Source: Manduca sexta (Eukaryota; Arthropoda; Insecta; Lepidoptera; Sphingidae). Taken from it: a stretch of 64,000 nucleotides of DNA. The stretch is from the NCBI RefSeq assembly GCF_014839805.1, contig NC_051141.1, positions 13,958,777 to 14,022,776 of the forward strand, read 5' to 3'. A program made the position numbers and the translations under genes. Positions 1 to 10,587 of this stretch are shown in pieces. Position 1 is the stretch's first letter. Each line of letters opens with the position of its first letter. The notes under the pieces were generated by a model, which ran no database searches, was not told the origin of the DNA, and was given only the letters and a program-made list of their open reading frames with translations.

Positions 1-1649
1 TTATTTTATTGAGTATTACGTAAGAACATAAAAACTCGAAATCGAAAAAATTCCGGATACAATTGATTAACTTGATAAACGAACCCGTGACCGTTAGGCA
101 GTTATTGCAACACTAAAATTGTGTTATGACGACCCTACATTGGAGTGGGATATGCATGAGGGAGAAGATTAATCTGTAAGAAATAATAATAGTTTAAGAT
201 ACGAAAAAATTACGCTGATTATAAATAATTTATACTTTCATAATTTATTTATGCGTTCAAAGAAATATTTTATAGTTATTTTTATTTTGCTTTAGCCAAC
301 AAATAAAGGCAGATATCTCGAATGGTACGGTATCATATTTACAACCGTGGAATATTATTTAAGCACAATAGAAACATGCAATTATAATGGATACCAACTA
401 AAAATCGATTGGGGACATCACGCAAGCCCGCGACTAGTGATGCGAATTGATTAATTCTATAGTTACGCACGTCGATAATATTATGTTATATTCTATATTT
501 ATTTAAATTTTAACTTTGAGTTATATAATTATATTCATTAATGCGATAAAAATGATATAACAACGTAGGTCTTGCCATTCAATCATATTTTGTGTTTATC
601 GAGTGGCATCACGGTTCTCGTTTTTTTTTATCATTATTATGATTTTAAATATCTTTAATGTCAATGTGTGTGATAAAATTGTAACATTAATTATAATCTT
701 TTAACCCAAACTTAATTAAATTGCCTTTAGTTATTTAAACTGAATGAGAGTAAATGCGCGTGCGTAATTTTCCCATTAGACTTTCAATTTGATATTGTTA
801 AAAAAATATTTTAGCTCACTAAACTGTCGAGAATCTAAATAATTATTATTTTGTATTATTTTATTCCTTACACCAATCTGATAATTTCTAATTTACACTA
901 CATTCTTACTCATCTTATACCCCCCTCTTTCTCCACCAAAATATTGATCCTCAACTTATTTTTGCTCTTTCCATCCTCCTTGTCTCCTTTTGGACTTAAA
1001 ATATTCGTATATTTATGTCGCCTTTTCCCTATCTATTTACGCTGGCATCATTTTCTAGACATAAACTATAGTTTAAAAACTGTTAACTTTAACAAACTGT
1101 ATTTATAGTTACAATATACTAAAATTATTATATAACTGTCTTACAACTAGCTACTTAAGTGAACCTCACGTTGTATATACTTTTAATTCGCCAACGCGAT
1201 TAATACATTTTTTTTATTCTACGATAAAAGGTCATCCGCGTGTAATATATGTCAGTAGTAAATTCGTTAATTTTAATACTGTTATCACAGCTTTTGACGT
1301 TGGTATTATCTGTATCGTTTATAATTAGGACTTCTCAGTTCCCCATGATATTTGTTACTACCTAATGCGATTATCGCACTCAAAGGCAATTATATGCGTC
1401 CGTAAGAACTTTGCAAAGGAAATAAAAAATAATCCAATTTATGAGCGCCTATTTTGAAGCTTTAATTATTGTAATAATGGTATAACTAAATTTCACCGTT
1501 TATACTTTATTATTTCATCGATATAGATAAATTGGAAATTGCCCCCGTCTCTAAAGAGTTTACCCTAAATGATGCACCCTGGGGTCGAATTGTCTTATTA
1601 TGAAAATTATGTTCAGAATTTTACGACATTGCTTATAATAAAACGAAAG
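1..1649. other. AT-rich DNA, no feature recognised (probable intron)
   Basis: No exon with paired splice sites and coding signal was found on either strand. A short open frame at 851-1108 is low-complexity and has no recognisable motif. On the perlecan model this is intron downstream of the third LDLa exon. Confidence -1.
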
Positions 1650-2439
1650 CTTTTTTTCAGCGGTTAGATTTTTGCTCACATTAATGACGACATAATCGAA
1701 GATATATGTAGCTTACAGGATGACGTGAATAAAATTAATAACTGGTGCTTAAAGAATAAGATGGTATTTAATTCCAATAAATAAAATTCTTAAGAAAGAG
1801 AAACTCATTACCAGCCGCCTATTTTATTGATAGCGCTTTGCTTGAAGACGTCTTAAGCATGCGCCACGTTATTTTTATAATCGACATTAAATTAAACTGT
1901 CGCTAACACAAAGATTACATTGTTGAAAAAGAGCACGTTTAGTTGATTTTGTTTCACGACAAACAATTTTTAAACATCCAGAAGTTCCTATAATTTTATT
2001 TAATATTTATGTTTGGAGCCTCTAAGAATACTGTAATCCCGTATGGAATCCCTGTTGCGCGGTACACATTAATATACTTGAAAGGCTCTAAAAGCAAAAT
2101 ATTTTTGATAGTCTACAGTCTTATGAAGCTACACTGTCATTTTTAAACGAGTCCGCTCTAATTCAGACGAAAAATTGCGGACATAGTGTTTTTAAAAAAA
2201 ATTGTTGATAGAAACATTGATAGCCCTCTGATGAAAAAACTTTGCCGCGTGCTTCTTGTCGTCTTCGTAGCAGAATAATGTTCAATGTCTCGGTATCAAA
2301 CTCAGAACAAGAACAAGCATAGAAGGAATCTAAATTACCCTCATATACTTATCCTTTTTTTTCAAATAGGCCAAAACCGTTGGAAAGAACGAGACAAATA
2401 TTATGTTGCTAAGGTCGGCTTGCGTACACTTTATAATAA
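1650..2439 (+). mobile_element. Degenerate Jockey-like non-LTR retrotransposon, RT C-terminal part
   Basis: Frameshifted and stop-containing translations keep the order of a non-LTR reverse transcriptase. Near 1675-1785 there is a (F)AHINDDIIEDI-type version of the catalytic FADD segment followed by LQDDVNKINNWCLKNKM. Near 1810-1870 comes a YFIDSALLEDVL segment, then thumb-like sequence to about 2150, then a C-terminal tail to about 2400. The second half is heavily decayed. The THAP-encoding element begins where this similarity ends, so it probably inserted into or beside the LINE. Confidence -1.
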
Positions 2440-2673
2440 TCAAATGGTTACCTTTGGTCCTCTTTATGATGCCGAATTAAAAAGCAAATAAAATGTCAAA
2501 TGTTCCAACTTGCCAACCTCAAAACAATGTCACAAACGCGCCCACACAATTTAGTTACGTTATACTTCAGCGCGTGCTTTTCAAAAGTGGCTACATGTTT
2601 TGTAATATTTTTGTTGTTAATTTTAATAAATACACAGTGCTGTTTAAGTATAATATAGCCTTACGAACAAGCA

Positions 2674-3244
2674 ATGGCCTGCGTTATTGTGGGGTGTAAA
2701 TCTCATTGTTCTCGTAAAGAAAATGAAACTGAAATCATCAGCTTCCATCGGTGAGTAAACAAAAAACCTAATATATTTGCTTAAGCCCTGTACATAAGTG
2801 CAAAAAGTATTATTAATTAATCTTTATTATGCTGTAGTCATATTATAATCTGCTGTTGGCCATTCGATACAGTAATTATTAAGTATTTTTCATTTTTACC
2901 AATTTACGTAGTCGTGTTCAATAGTGTTGTTCTGCATATTCTGTCGATAACATAGATGTTAGTATATTGTAGTTTACCATTTTGCATAAATCGCGTTTTA
3001 CTTTCAATATACGGTGGTGTAGTGGTAAAAGCCACTTGGAAACCGTGCGCGAAGGCTGGGAGTTAAGGAAACTATCTGATTTTCATAGTGTGTTTCATAC
3101 AACGTGTTTCATTGCAGATTCCCCACAGATGATGCTATGAGGCAAAAATGGATCGTTGCCATAGCTCGTCCCAATTGGCATTGAAAAAAACAGCACCGTG
3201 TTTGCTCTAAGCATTTCGACAAAGTTTTATTAACATTGAAATAA
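2674..3244 (+). pseudogene. THAP zinc-finger reading frame, copy A (premature stop)
   Basis: Exon 1 (2674-2750) starts at ATG and encodes MACVIVGCKSHCSRKENETE, then IISFHR, ending at donor CG|GTGAGT. Exon 2 (3118-3244) follows acceptor CATTGCAG and encodes FPTDDAMRQKWIVAIARPNW, then HKKQHRVCSKHFDK counting past the stop. The C-x4-C pair, the FHRFP motif, the conserved Trp (QKW) and the C-x2-H pair are the THAP (C2CH) signature. In this copy the Trp codon after PNWH is TGA at 3182-3184, so the finger is truncated before its last metal ligands. Both copies also lack the rest of a THAP domain (AVPTIF region) and any transposase core. Confidence -1.
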
Positions 3245-3378
3245 GTTATCAAACATATGTGACATGAATGATACCGCTTTGTTTTAATTTTACTGTCCCA
3301 TTTTAGTAGCTTCTGTCAAATCACACCTCTTGGGTATCTTTTAATCCCTAAGAAAGTCAGAAAAGAACAGAAGGCGTA

Positions 3379-3581
3379 CTGGCTTTCTCCTAAACGAAAT
3401 TCCGGCCGATTTCTTGTTTGTTACTTACAGCGGTTTCCATTCCTTCCGAAATTTCTAACATTTTCTTAATTTAATAATCTAAATGCTTGACCATTTTTGT
3501 TTGAATGACGTTTCGGAAGGCATGGAAACTGCTGTAAATAACGAATGAAAATTGGACAAAATTTAGCTCGTAGAAAGCCGG
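3379..3581. mobile_element. 203-bp foldback MITE inside THAP element copy A
   Basis: The ends CTGGCTTTCT and AGAAAGCCGG are inverted repeats flanked by TA on both sides (3377-3378 and 3582-3583). Inverted similarity continues inward for about 75 bp per arm, strongest in TTACAGCGGTTTCCATTCC against its complement near 3510-3537. TA target duplication suggests mobilisation by a Tc1/mariner-type transposase. Confidence -1.
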
Positions 3582-3841
3582 TAGTTCTATAGTTTATTGT
3601 AATTTAACAGCTTCTTAACGAGTGCTTTTATATACCCAGACTTCTTTTGGTACTTGAATACCAAATCAGGATTTTGATATCTTTTTTAGGCTTTATCTAA
3701 AATAGCAATTTGCAACGGTTTGTAGTTGACTGACCGAAAAGTGTTTATTTTAGCAGGTCTGTGAATTTACCATAGCCGATAGACAAAGCATCTATCGATA
3801 TCGATAAGATATCAGAAGGGATCGTAACACAATTCAATTTC

Positions 3842-3963
3842 TTGCTGTCTAAGACAGAGTACACTCAAATGTCATAGTGTTACTTCTATGCTTGTCATTG
3901 TTCTGAGGACTGAGTACACTCAAATGTCATAAAGCTACTTCTATGCTTGTCATTGTTCTGAGG
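3842..3963. repeat. Tandem duplication, about 54-bp unit
   Basis: A unit running from GAGTACACTCAAATGTCATA to GTCATTGTTCTGAGG occurs twice in tandem, with two to four differences. It is single-copy at the equivalent point of the second THAP element (about 30270-30322), so the duplication arose after the two copies separated. Confidence -1.
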
Positions 3964-6900
3964 TATCAAAACAAACTCAGTCGACATTCACCAGTCTATA
4001 GAATGTGTTCTTCTGTCAAATTAAACTGTTATTACATTCTGTTCATATATGTAGGTATATGCATAGATCGGGTATATATTGGATTCCGCGTTTAAAAGAG
4101 AGCTAGGATTAATTGTTTAATATAATAGGATTATTAAGAATAAATATTATAACGTTAAATGTTCAATATTATTATATATCATTCAAGTTCTAAAAATGTT
4201 ATAGCTTTTCTACTTCAGTATTATATTATCACTTGATTATTTATAAGTTTTTGTTGACATTTAATTTTTAACCCTAATTGTTGATATTATATAAATGCTA
4301 AAATTTGATATTTTATGCAAGTTGTGTCCACACCAAGGAGGTTGTTCATTTTTGGCAATGAACCTAATATAATTATTGTACTCTTATAAACTTTGTACTG
4401 TGTTTCAGTTTCGTGAACCTAAAAAAATAGTAATACTGAAATTATCCCATTGTAACCAATACAATAGTTTAATTTTGTTATATATCCCATCATGCCATAT
4501 TCAACAGTAAAAGTTACGCTGTACAGGGACATTTTGACATTGCGTTATTAAATCCATTAATAACTAATGTTTTTACGAAAAATCGTGGTTTTAGTTTTCT
4601 GATTTTTTTTATCATTTTGTAGTTTAATGGGAATATGGCGTGTGCGTGGGTGTATTTCTGACTTAAAGTTTAATGTTGCTGCTGCAACGAATTCTCTTAA
4701 AGTAGAAGTAGTTAGTGGCTTTAGGGCGTGTAAAATTAAAATTACTTTTTATTTATATTTGTTATATTCGAAACTTACACTTTTTTATTTTACATCTACG
4801 CTCAAGTGACTTATTGTAAAGTATTGTTTCTAAGTAGATAAGTATGAGGTTCCATTTAGTAACGGATGTCATAATTATCCTGTATAACGATGCTTTTGCT
4901 TACCTTTAAATATGACAGAAATCATACCATCTATATTATTCTTGTCGATAATTTATGATATAGGATATGATACGCGAAGACCCCAATGTATTATTTACAG
5001 AACAATCTGCATTATCAAGCAGATGATGTCATAGCGAAACAATTAAAATAAGTTACACCATATTTTTGCTGTGCCAATTGTAAAAACCATAATGGGAACC
5101 AACATTAATTATCGAGATAGCTCATAAAATGTTTGGCACCAAGCTAAATATATGAAGACTCACTGTATCACGAAAATATAGCTTACAGTCCGTCATTCAC
5201 ATATTTTATGCGTCGTGTATCTGCAAGTGCAGTACTGAGAAAATGATAGTTGCTTCAGTAACTTCAGTAACTATCAAGCAACTGTCAGTTCCATACATAA
5301 TACAGTTTAACAGCGTCTGTGCAGCGCTTTACATTGATCTGTTGTTCACCAGGTAGATTCTGAAAAGTTTTATAAATCGTCCACACCGAACTCGGTGATC
5401 TTCAATATTAAATAAAATCTCCATTAATAAATTGGGTGTTAAAACCGCTACTTATTCTCGGTAGAGGCTCTTAAGATTATAAATTGATATTACACAATTG
5501 TGTACCTATATTATAGATACGTAACCCTGATACTTTGATGTGAACTACGATAATCAGACCAAAACGTTTAAGCGATTTTAAGCCTTGCTGGTTCCATTAT
5601 CTCAAAGAATGTTATAGCACCACCATATCAAGAAAAAAATTCGTCAAACTGCTCAGGCGCTAGAATTTTGAGTGAATTCAATTTTGTCGCTTAAGCATTT
5701 TGGCCTATCGTGTGAGCGATACGACACTCTCAAAGCCGATGACGCCAGTAGGCGGAATCTGATAACTCGATGATGATGCGTCAAAAAATCCTTAACGTAT
5801 TATTTAATTCCTTACTTAAACTTGACAATAATCTCAGATACAAGTTTATAAATTCTTGGGTTACATTTATTAAATGATTACTCAGGTATACTAATTATTT
5901 TATTTTTAACTACCGACTCCAAAATTGGTAACCAGTAATGTTAAATTATTTTGGTCTTTAGTGGTTTTTGAAGGCGGTTTAATTTTTTGTTAAAAAGTTT
6001 TTTAATTTTTTGTTCAAAACTCATATACATAAAAATAAACTTATTAAAAATATGTACATTTTAAATGTACGAACTTTATACAAATATAAAAACCTACAAC
6101 CTTAAAAGGCATTTTCAACGCACAGGCGTGGCGTGCGTTTAAATACCTCTTTGCAGATTGTAAAATCTATCCTGTTTAGTGCACGAAGCTTTTTATTTAA
6201 TTAGCAATTGGCTGGAATTCTATAACAAAGTAAAAACCGATAATGAACTAAGAACTTGTTTGAAATGTCTATGAAGTAAAATCCAATCAATATACAACTA
6301 ATTTTCCAGGATTAGTGCACAATAAAGGTCTTAAACAATTCTGCCGCGACAAGCGCCTGCACACAAGGCATCACTATTGTTAGACAATTAGCTTCAAGTC
6401 CCCGGCTGGTCAGTTCTTTGAACGCGTAACAATCAATTTAGCTTAATGCGTTAAATGAGAAGGCGCCTCCGCCAGTCAGCCGCGACAATTAAACCATCTC
6501 AGTAGGAAGGAACCTTGATTCATTTACTTTTGTTGAATTAATTTAACCTTTCGGTTTATTTTTACTGATGATTTAATATGACGTAATTTGGTAACGTCAC
6601 ATAGTTGAATGTGATGCTTTTAATTTGGCTTCTGCCCGCAGTTTCAACCGCAGATTTTAATAGTCAAATTAAAACCATACAGCATTATCATTGGACTAAA
6701 ATGAAATTCAATAAAAAGGAGAACAAAAAGGTAGCCGAGACCGGGATAGCGCGTTAAGGTTTAAAATATATGTTTAATATATTCTAAAGGAAAACATTCA
6801 ATTTAGTCGGAAATTAATCTTTATTAAAGTACACAATATATGCGTTTTTAGTGACGCTTGCTCGCCTATCTTGCATATGGGATGAGGAATAATATAACGG

Positions 6901-7413
6901 AATACTCGGACATCTGTCGAGCTGTTATTGTTATCATCATTAAAATTATAGGCGATGTTTCTAATGTAATTACTCACGTTTATTTATGTGACTAGCATCA
7001 TGTATCTATATTGAGTAACTAAAGGGGCGGTGTTTATGTCTAAGCGTGACGTTATGACAAGAGTAGGAAAAGCTCGCGCCTATAGCCAAAGGTAGGATGC
7101 AACTAGTGTATCACAAGCCCAGTTTATACACAGACAAAAAATTTAAAACTGTTGTTTTGGTTTCTGTTGTCCTGATAAATATCCCTCATATTCGTTTTTT
7201 TTCATTATCTATAATGTACAGATATCTGTTACAATTTGATTATATTATGTAATGAAGATAATATAATAAATACTTTTCATATCATTGTGTCTTTTTAATT
7301 ACAATAAAGATCTAAATAATATTTCAGGGTAGGAAAAATATGATGATAAGTCATAGTCATGTCATAACAGATAAATTCCTTTAATATTGGTCGTGTTAAT
7401 GAATATTCCTATT
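3964..7413. other. AT-rich non-coding DNA with short repeat scraps
   Basis: No coding exon is supported. There is a short inverted repeat at 5550-5715 (listed separately) and an isolated TTTTTAACTACCGACTCC motif near 5900. The latter is the complement of the GGAGTCGGT-AGTTAAAAA-like tail seen at other sites in the window. The rest is featureless. Confidence -1.
5548..5715. repeat. Possible small inverted-repeat element
   Basis: GACCAAAACGTTTAAGCGA near 5557 is matched in inverted orientation by TCGCTTAAGCATTTTGGCC near 5687, about 17 of 20 positions, and the similarity extends a few bases outward (CGATA). This is consistent with a MITE of about 165 bp, but no clear target duplication was seen. 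Confidence -1.
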
Positions 7414-7415
7414 TA

Positions 7416-8160
7416 GTCCATTGAAATGTTACATTTTTTAGGCCTTACCTTGCGTTTTTTAGAGGACGCAATTTTATTTTTTTGAAGTGTAGGGGGGGTC
7501 AGTCTAAAGCTAAAACCAAGTTTGTGGGGTCGCCACCCGTTGTCCCACGGCCGCCATCTTGAAAATAGGGGTTGAAATGGTTTTTACGATGTATCTCTTA
7601 AACTATTTATCTGACAAAAAAAATGTATAAACATTTTTTGTTGCAAATTAAATTCTCTACAACTTTGGTCTAGTAACTTTTGTCGTAGAACTATAAATAA
7701 AAAAGTTATAAGCGAAAATGTTAAGAAATTCAATGTTAAGCAATGTCCATTGCAACGTCATCAGAACGTGTGTTTATAAGGTTCATAATACTTTTTTTTG
7801 TACTCTCATTAATACCCAAATACCCAAGGGACCATTAGGGAATAAAAGATCATCTGCCTGCTATTATTATTATTATTTCTAACCTCTCTTATTGTAAGAA
7901 TAGCTGATAATATTGTGTTGAAGTTTTCGTAAGTAAGTTTTGCAACAAAAAAAGTTTATACATTTTTTTTGTCAGATAAGTAGTTTAAGAGATACATCGT
8001 AAAAACCATTTCAACCCCTATTTTCAAGATGGCGGCCGTGGGACAAGGGTGGCGACCCTACAAACTTGGTTTTAGCTTTAGACTGACCCCCCCTACACTT
8101 CAAAAAAATAAAATTGCGTCCTCTAAAAAACGCAACCCCAAATGTAACTTTTCAATGGAC
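7416..8160. mobile_element. 745-bp palindromic MITE (GTCCATTG termini)
   Basis: The outermost bases GTCCATTGAAA and TTTCAATGGAC are perfect inverted repeats flanked by TA (7414-7415 and 8161-8162). The arms are about 245 bp and very similar. For example, GTAGGGGGGGTCAGTCTAAA near 7491 recurs inverted near 8075, and the AAGATGGCGGCCGTGGGACA block near 8026 recurs inverted near 7545. The unpaired centre is about 250 bp. No transposase is encoded. The open frame at 8114-8368 straddles the right end and is accidental. Confidence -1.
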
Positions 8161-8519
8161 TAATTTGTCAGGTGTTGTTATGAGCGGTATAGTTACTAAG
8201 TACTACTACAGAGCTTTGAATTTTTCATTTAAATATCACAAAATTCATTTTGTGACAGTGATCACTATGATGTTCTCATCTTTATATTACCATTCCTATG
8301 TTAATAACAAATTATTTTCAGGAATGTACTTTAACACATGGAAGCCATTTGAAACGTACTCAGAGTAAATAATATGACCTTAATACAAATACAGAATATT
8401 TTGCAGGCGATTCAAAATGATGCATAAAGTAATAATATATTTATCTTATTCAATAATGACCATAAATTGTAAACATCTTACAAATAATACGAACGCAAAT
8501 ACTTATAAAAAATGTTTTG

Positions 8520-8690
8520 TTCTGAAACTTAGAAACTGATAAACGGATTTGGATGAAATTTGACACACCGGTAATCTGTACTTATTTTTTTAATAAATCG
8601 TACAAGTGGCGCTTTAAATCGCTATAGTGTTTTAGAGTCTATTGCAGTTAGAAAGACTTTTCACATGGGCGAAGCCCCGAGTTTAGAATA
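8520..8690 (+). repeat. Fragment of a lepidopteran-type dispersed repeat (Helitron-like)
   Basis: The sequence AACTGATAAACGGATTTGG followed by ATGAAATTTGACACACCG and ending GGGCGAAGCCCCGAG resembles a very common non-autonomous Helitron family in moths and butterflies. It is assigned by recollection of that family's wording and was not aligned. No CTAG terminus is visible at its end. Confidence -1.
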
Positions 8691-10476
8691 ATATTGACGC
8701 CGTAAAAAGTAAATGTTCTCAGTTGTTACTAAATATTATTAAGAATATTAATCGATGGTAAAGGAAATATTAACAGTCCACACTGACTGTTAATATCAAT
8801 AAAACCGTTGCAAATATATTTTTCCGTTAATAAGTTTTCAAACCAACTAGTGCGGTTGATATCACAAAGCGTTAGTGATATAATAATGATTAAATGACAT
8901 CACTCGAAACCGCCTACGAGTATCCGCCGGAGTAGCACTTCAAGAATATGGAACAACTAATTATAAGCCGTAATCAAAACCAATCGAAACTCATTTTACT
9001 GATATCTCCGATAAGTGAGATCTGGTGCCCGACCTGCGAACGATACATCAAATAGTACACTGCCACTACCACCACCACCAAACCACTTACGAAGCGAAAT
9101 ATATGAATTCCAATAGGTTTGTTGTCATTCCAATTCCTAACCACATGAACCATTTGTAACATGAAATAAACAAAGCATTAACATTATACTGTTACTTATC
9201 CTTCGCATTCACGGAATCAATTGCTAACATAGCTCATGAGTCATGTCAATCATCATGATGATTACAAATGAATTATTTATGGGACCGATACCACAGGAAA
9301 AATAAACATTTTTATAGGGATGGCGGCAACATTGTTTACTCATTACTTGATGCTCGCATAATTTTAGTATTAACTATTAATAGCACACTATCCTGTAGTC
9401 TCCCTATGGTCAATGGAAATGTACCCTATTAAAACTTATCGGAATTTACGTAGTTATTTGAACGAACAATTTTATAGTTAGCTAAAATTACACCTGGTAA
9501 CCTATTGAATAGCACTTGAATTTCCCATTAGTTTATTTATAATTCCATTCGGCCTAATGAGATCACGACTAACTCAATTGGATACTTGAGAGATGTAAGT
9601 AAATGCTCGCGTAATCGCAACTACTCTTGCATAAATGCAAGTACGCTTTATAATAAATAAAACAAGGAATATAAAGAATGTTATTTACATATAGAATAAA
9701 TTTAATTTTATTATCACTTGCTTAGGCAGGGTTCAATTCGTAATGTGATTGTTTTGGTTATTAGAAATCGGATGTAGTCATTAATATGTTGTCTGGCACG
9801 GTTGAATATGCATAAACATAGCTTGATTTTAGAACAAAATAGATTAAAGGGATTATAAATAAAACACAACGGGTAACGACAGTCACTACACGAAAACAGT
9901 AGTAGTTAATAATTGTATTAAACCCTACTCGCATTTTACAGTACCAAAAGTTATTTCAGTGGTAAGTTATACAGGTAAAGTATCGTTTTCAATAAAATAA
10001 AACAATTTAACGTCAAGATATATTTGTAGTATTTTTTAAAGCCTAAATAGTTACGCATCCGAATCTACACAGCATGTGAACTTATTTCAGCGTTTCTCGT
10101 AGGTTTATCTACTTGATGACTAGAAATACTTTTTTTATTTATTAGATAGAAAATTCTGGTACCTCTACACATGAAAAGCCATATAGAATACCGTGTGAAT
10201 AAAAGGAAAACGAGATACCTTAAACCTCCTGTAAGAGATGTTTAAATTATAAGCAGCACTTTGCTTTCTTTATGGATACAGTTACACAAGCTTATGGTAA
10301 AGTAATATTCTATATACGTCATTAAAAATTCCTTGAGTCTTCATAGATAATTAAAACTCCTGTTTGTAATCTTATTTAGGATAAATTATCCCCTATCGCT
10401 TACGTAAGCAAAATATGTCGTTAGCGAAATCATGACGTCATAACATTTATAATTTTTATGAACTGTTTTCACTTAC
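8691..10476. other. Probable perlecan intron, nothing recognised
   Basis: No further LDLa or other exon could be found on the minus strand. A short frame at 8974-9162 is hydrophobic but lacks splice signals of matching phase. Confidence -1.
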
Positions 10477-10587
10477 CTGGGCAGCCCTGCTCGTCAGTAC
10501 CATCGTCACAGTCGAACACGGAGTCGCACCGCTGCGATGCACTGACGCACCGTGTCTCGTCACATCGCAACTCGCCAGGGTAACAAG
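10477..10587 (-). CDS. trol: Perlecan-like exon i: LDL-receptor class A repeat 3
   Basis: This is a 111-bp symmetric phase 1-1 exon with acceptor TTGTCCCCAG and donor G|GTAAGT. It encodes (A)CYPGELRCDETRCVSAS, then QRCDSVFDCDDGTDEQGCP, with six cysteines and the Ca-binding DDGTDE cluster. It is the most 3' exon recognised. The gene must continue further left, since no stop or other perlecan domain is found in 1-10476. Confidence -1.

Larger units (their letters stand above)
2440..3909 (+). mobile_element. THAP-encoding repeat, copy A
   Basis: About 1.47 kb is nearly identical to 28855-30322. The shared sequence starts at TCAAATGGTTACCTTTGG and ends at GTCATTGTTCTGAGGA. Flanks differ immediately outside both ends, as for a transposed unit. 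It holds a two-exon THAP-domain reading frame, a tRNA-like stretch in the intron, a nested 203-bp foldback MITE and a tandem TATCGATA palindrome. THAP fingers are typical of P-element-type transposases, so this is probably a non-autonomous derivative. Terminal inverted repeats and target duplications could not be defined. Confidence -1.

Noticed and set aside
8974..9162. Possible additional perlecan exon (acceptor-like CGTTCGCAG, donor-like CA|GTAAAA)
   Set aside because: It would be only about 42 bases, change phase and lack cysteines; no support as an LDLa or linker exon.
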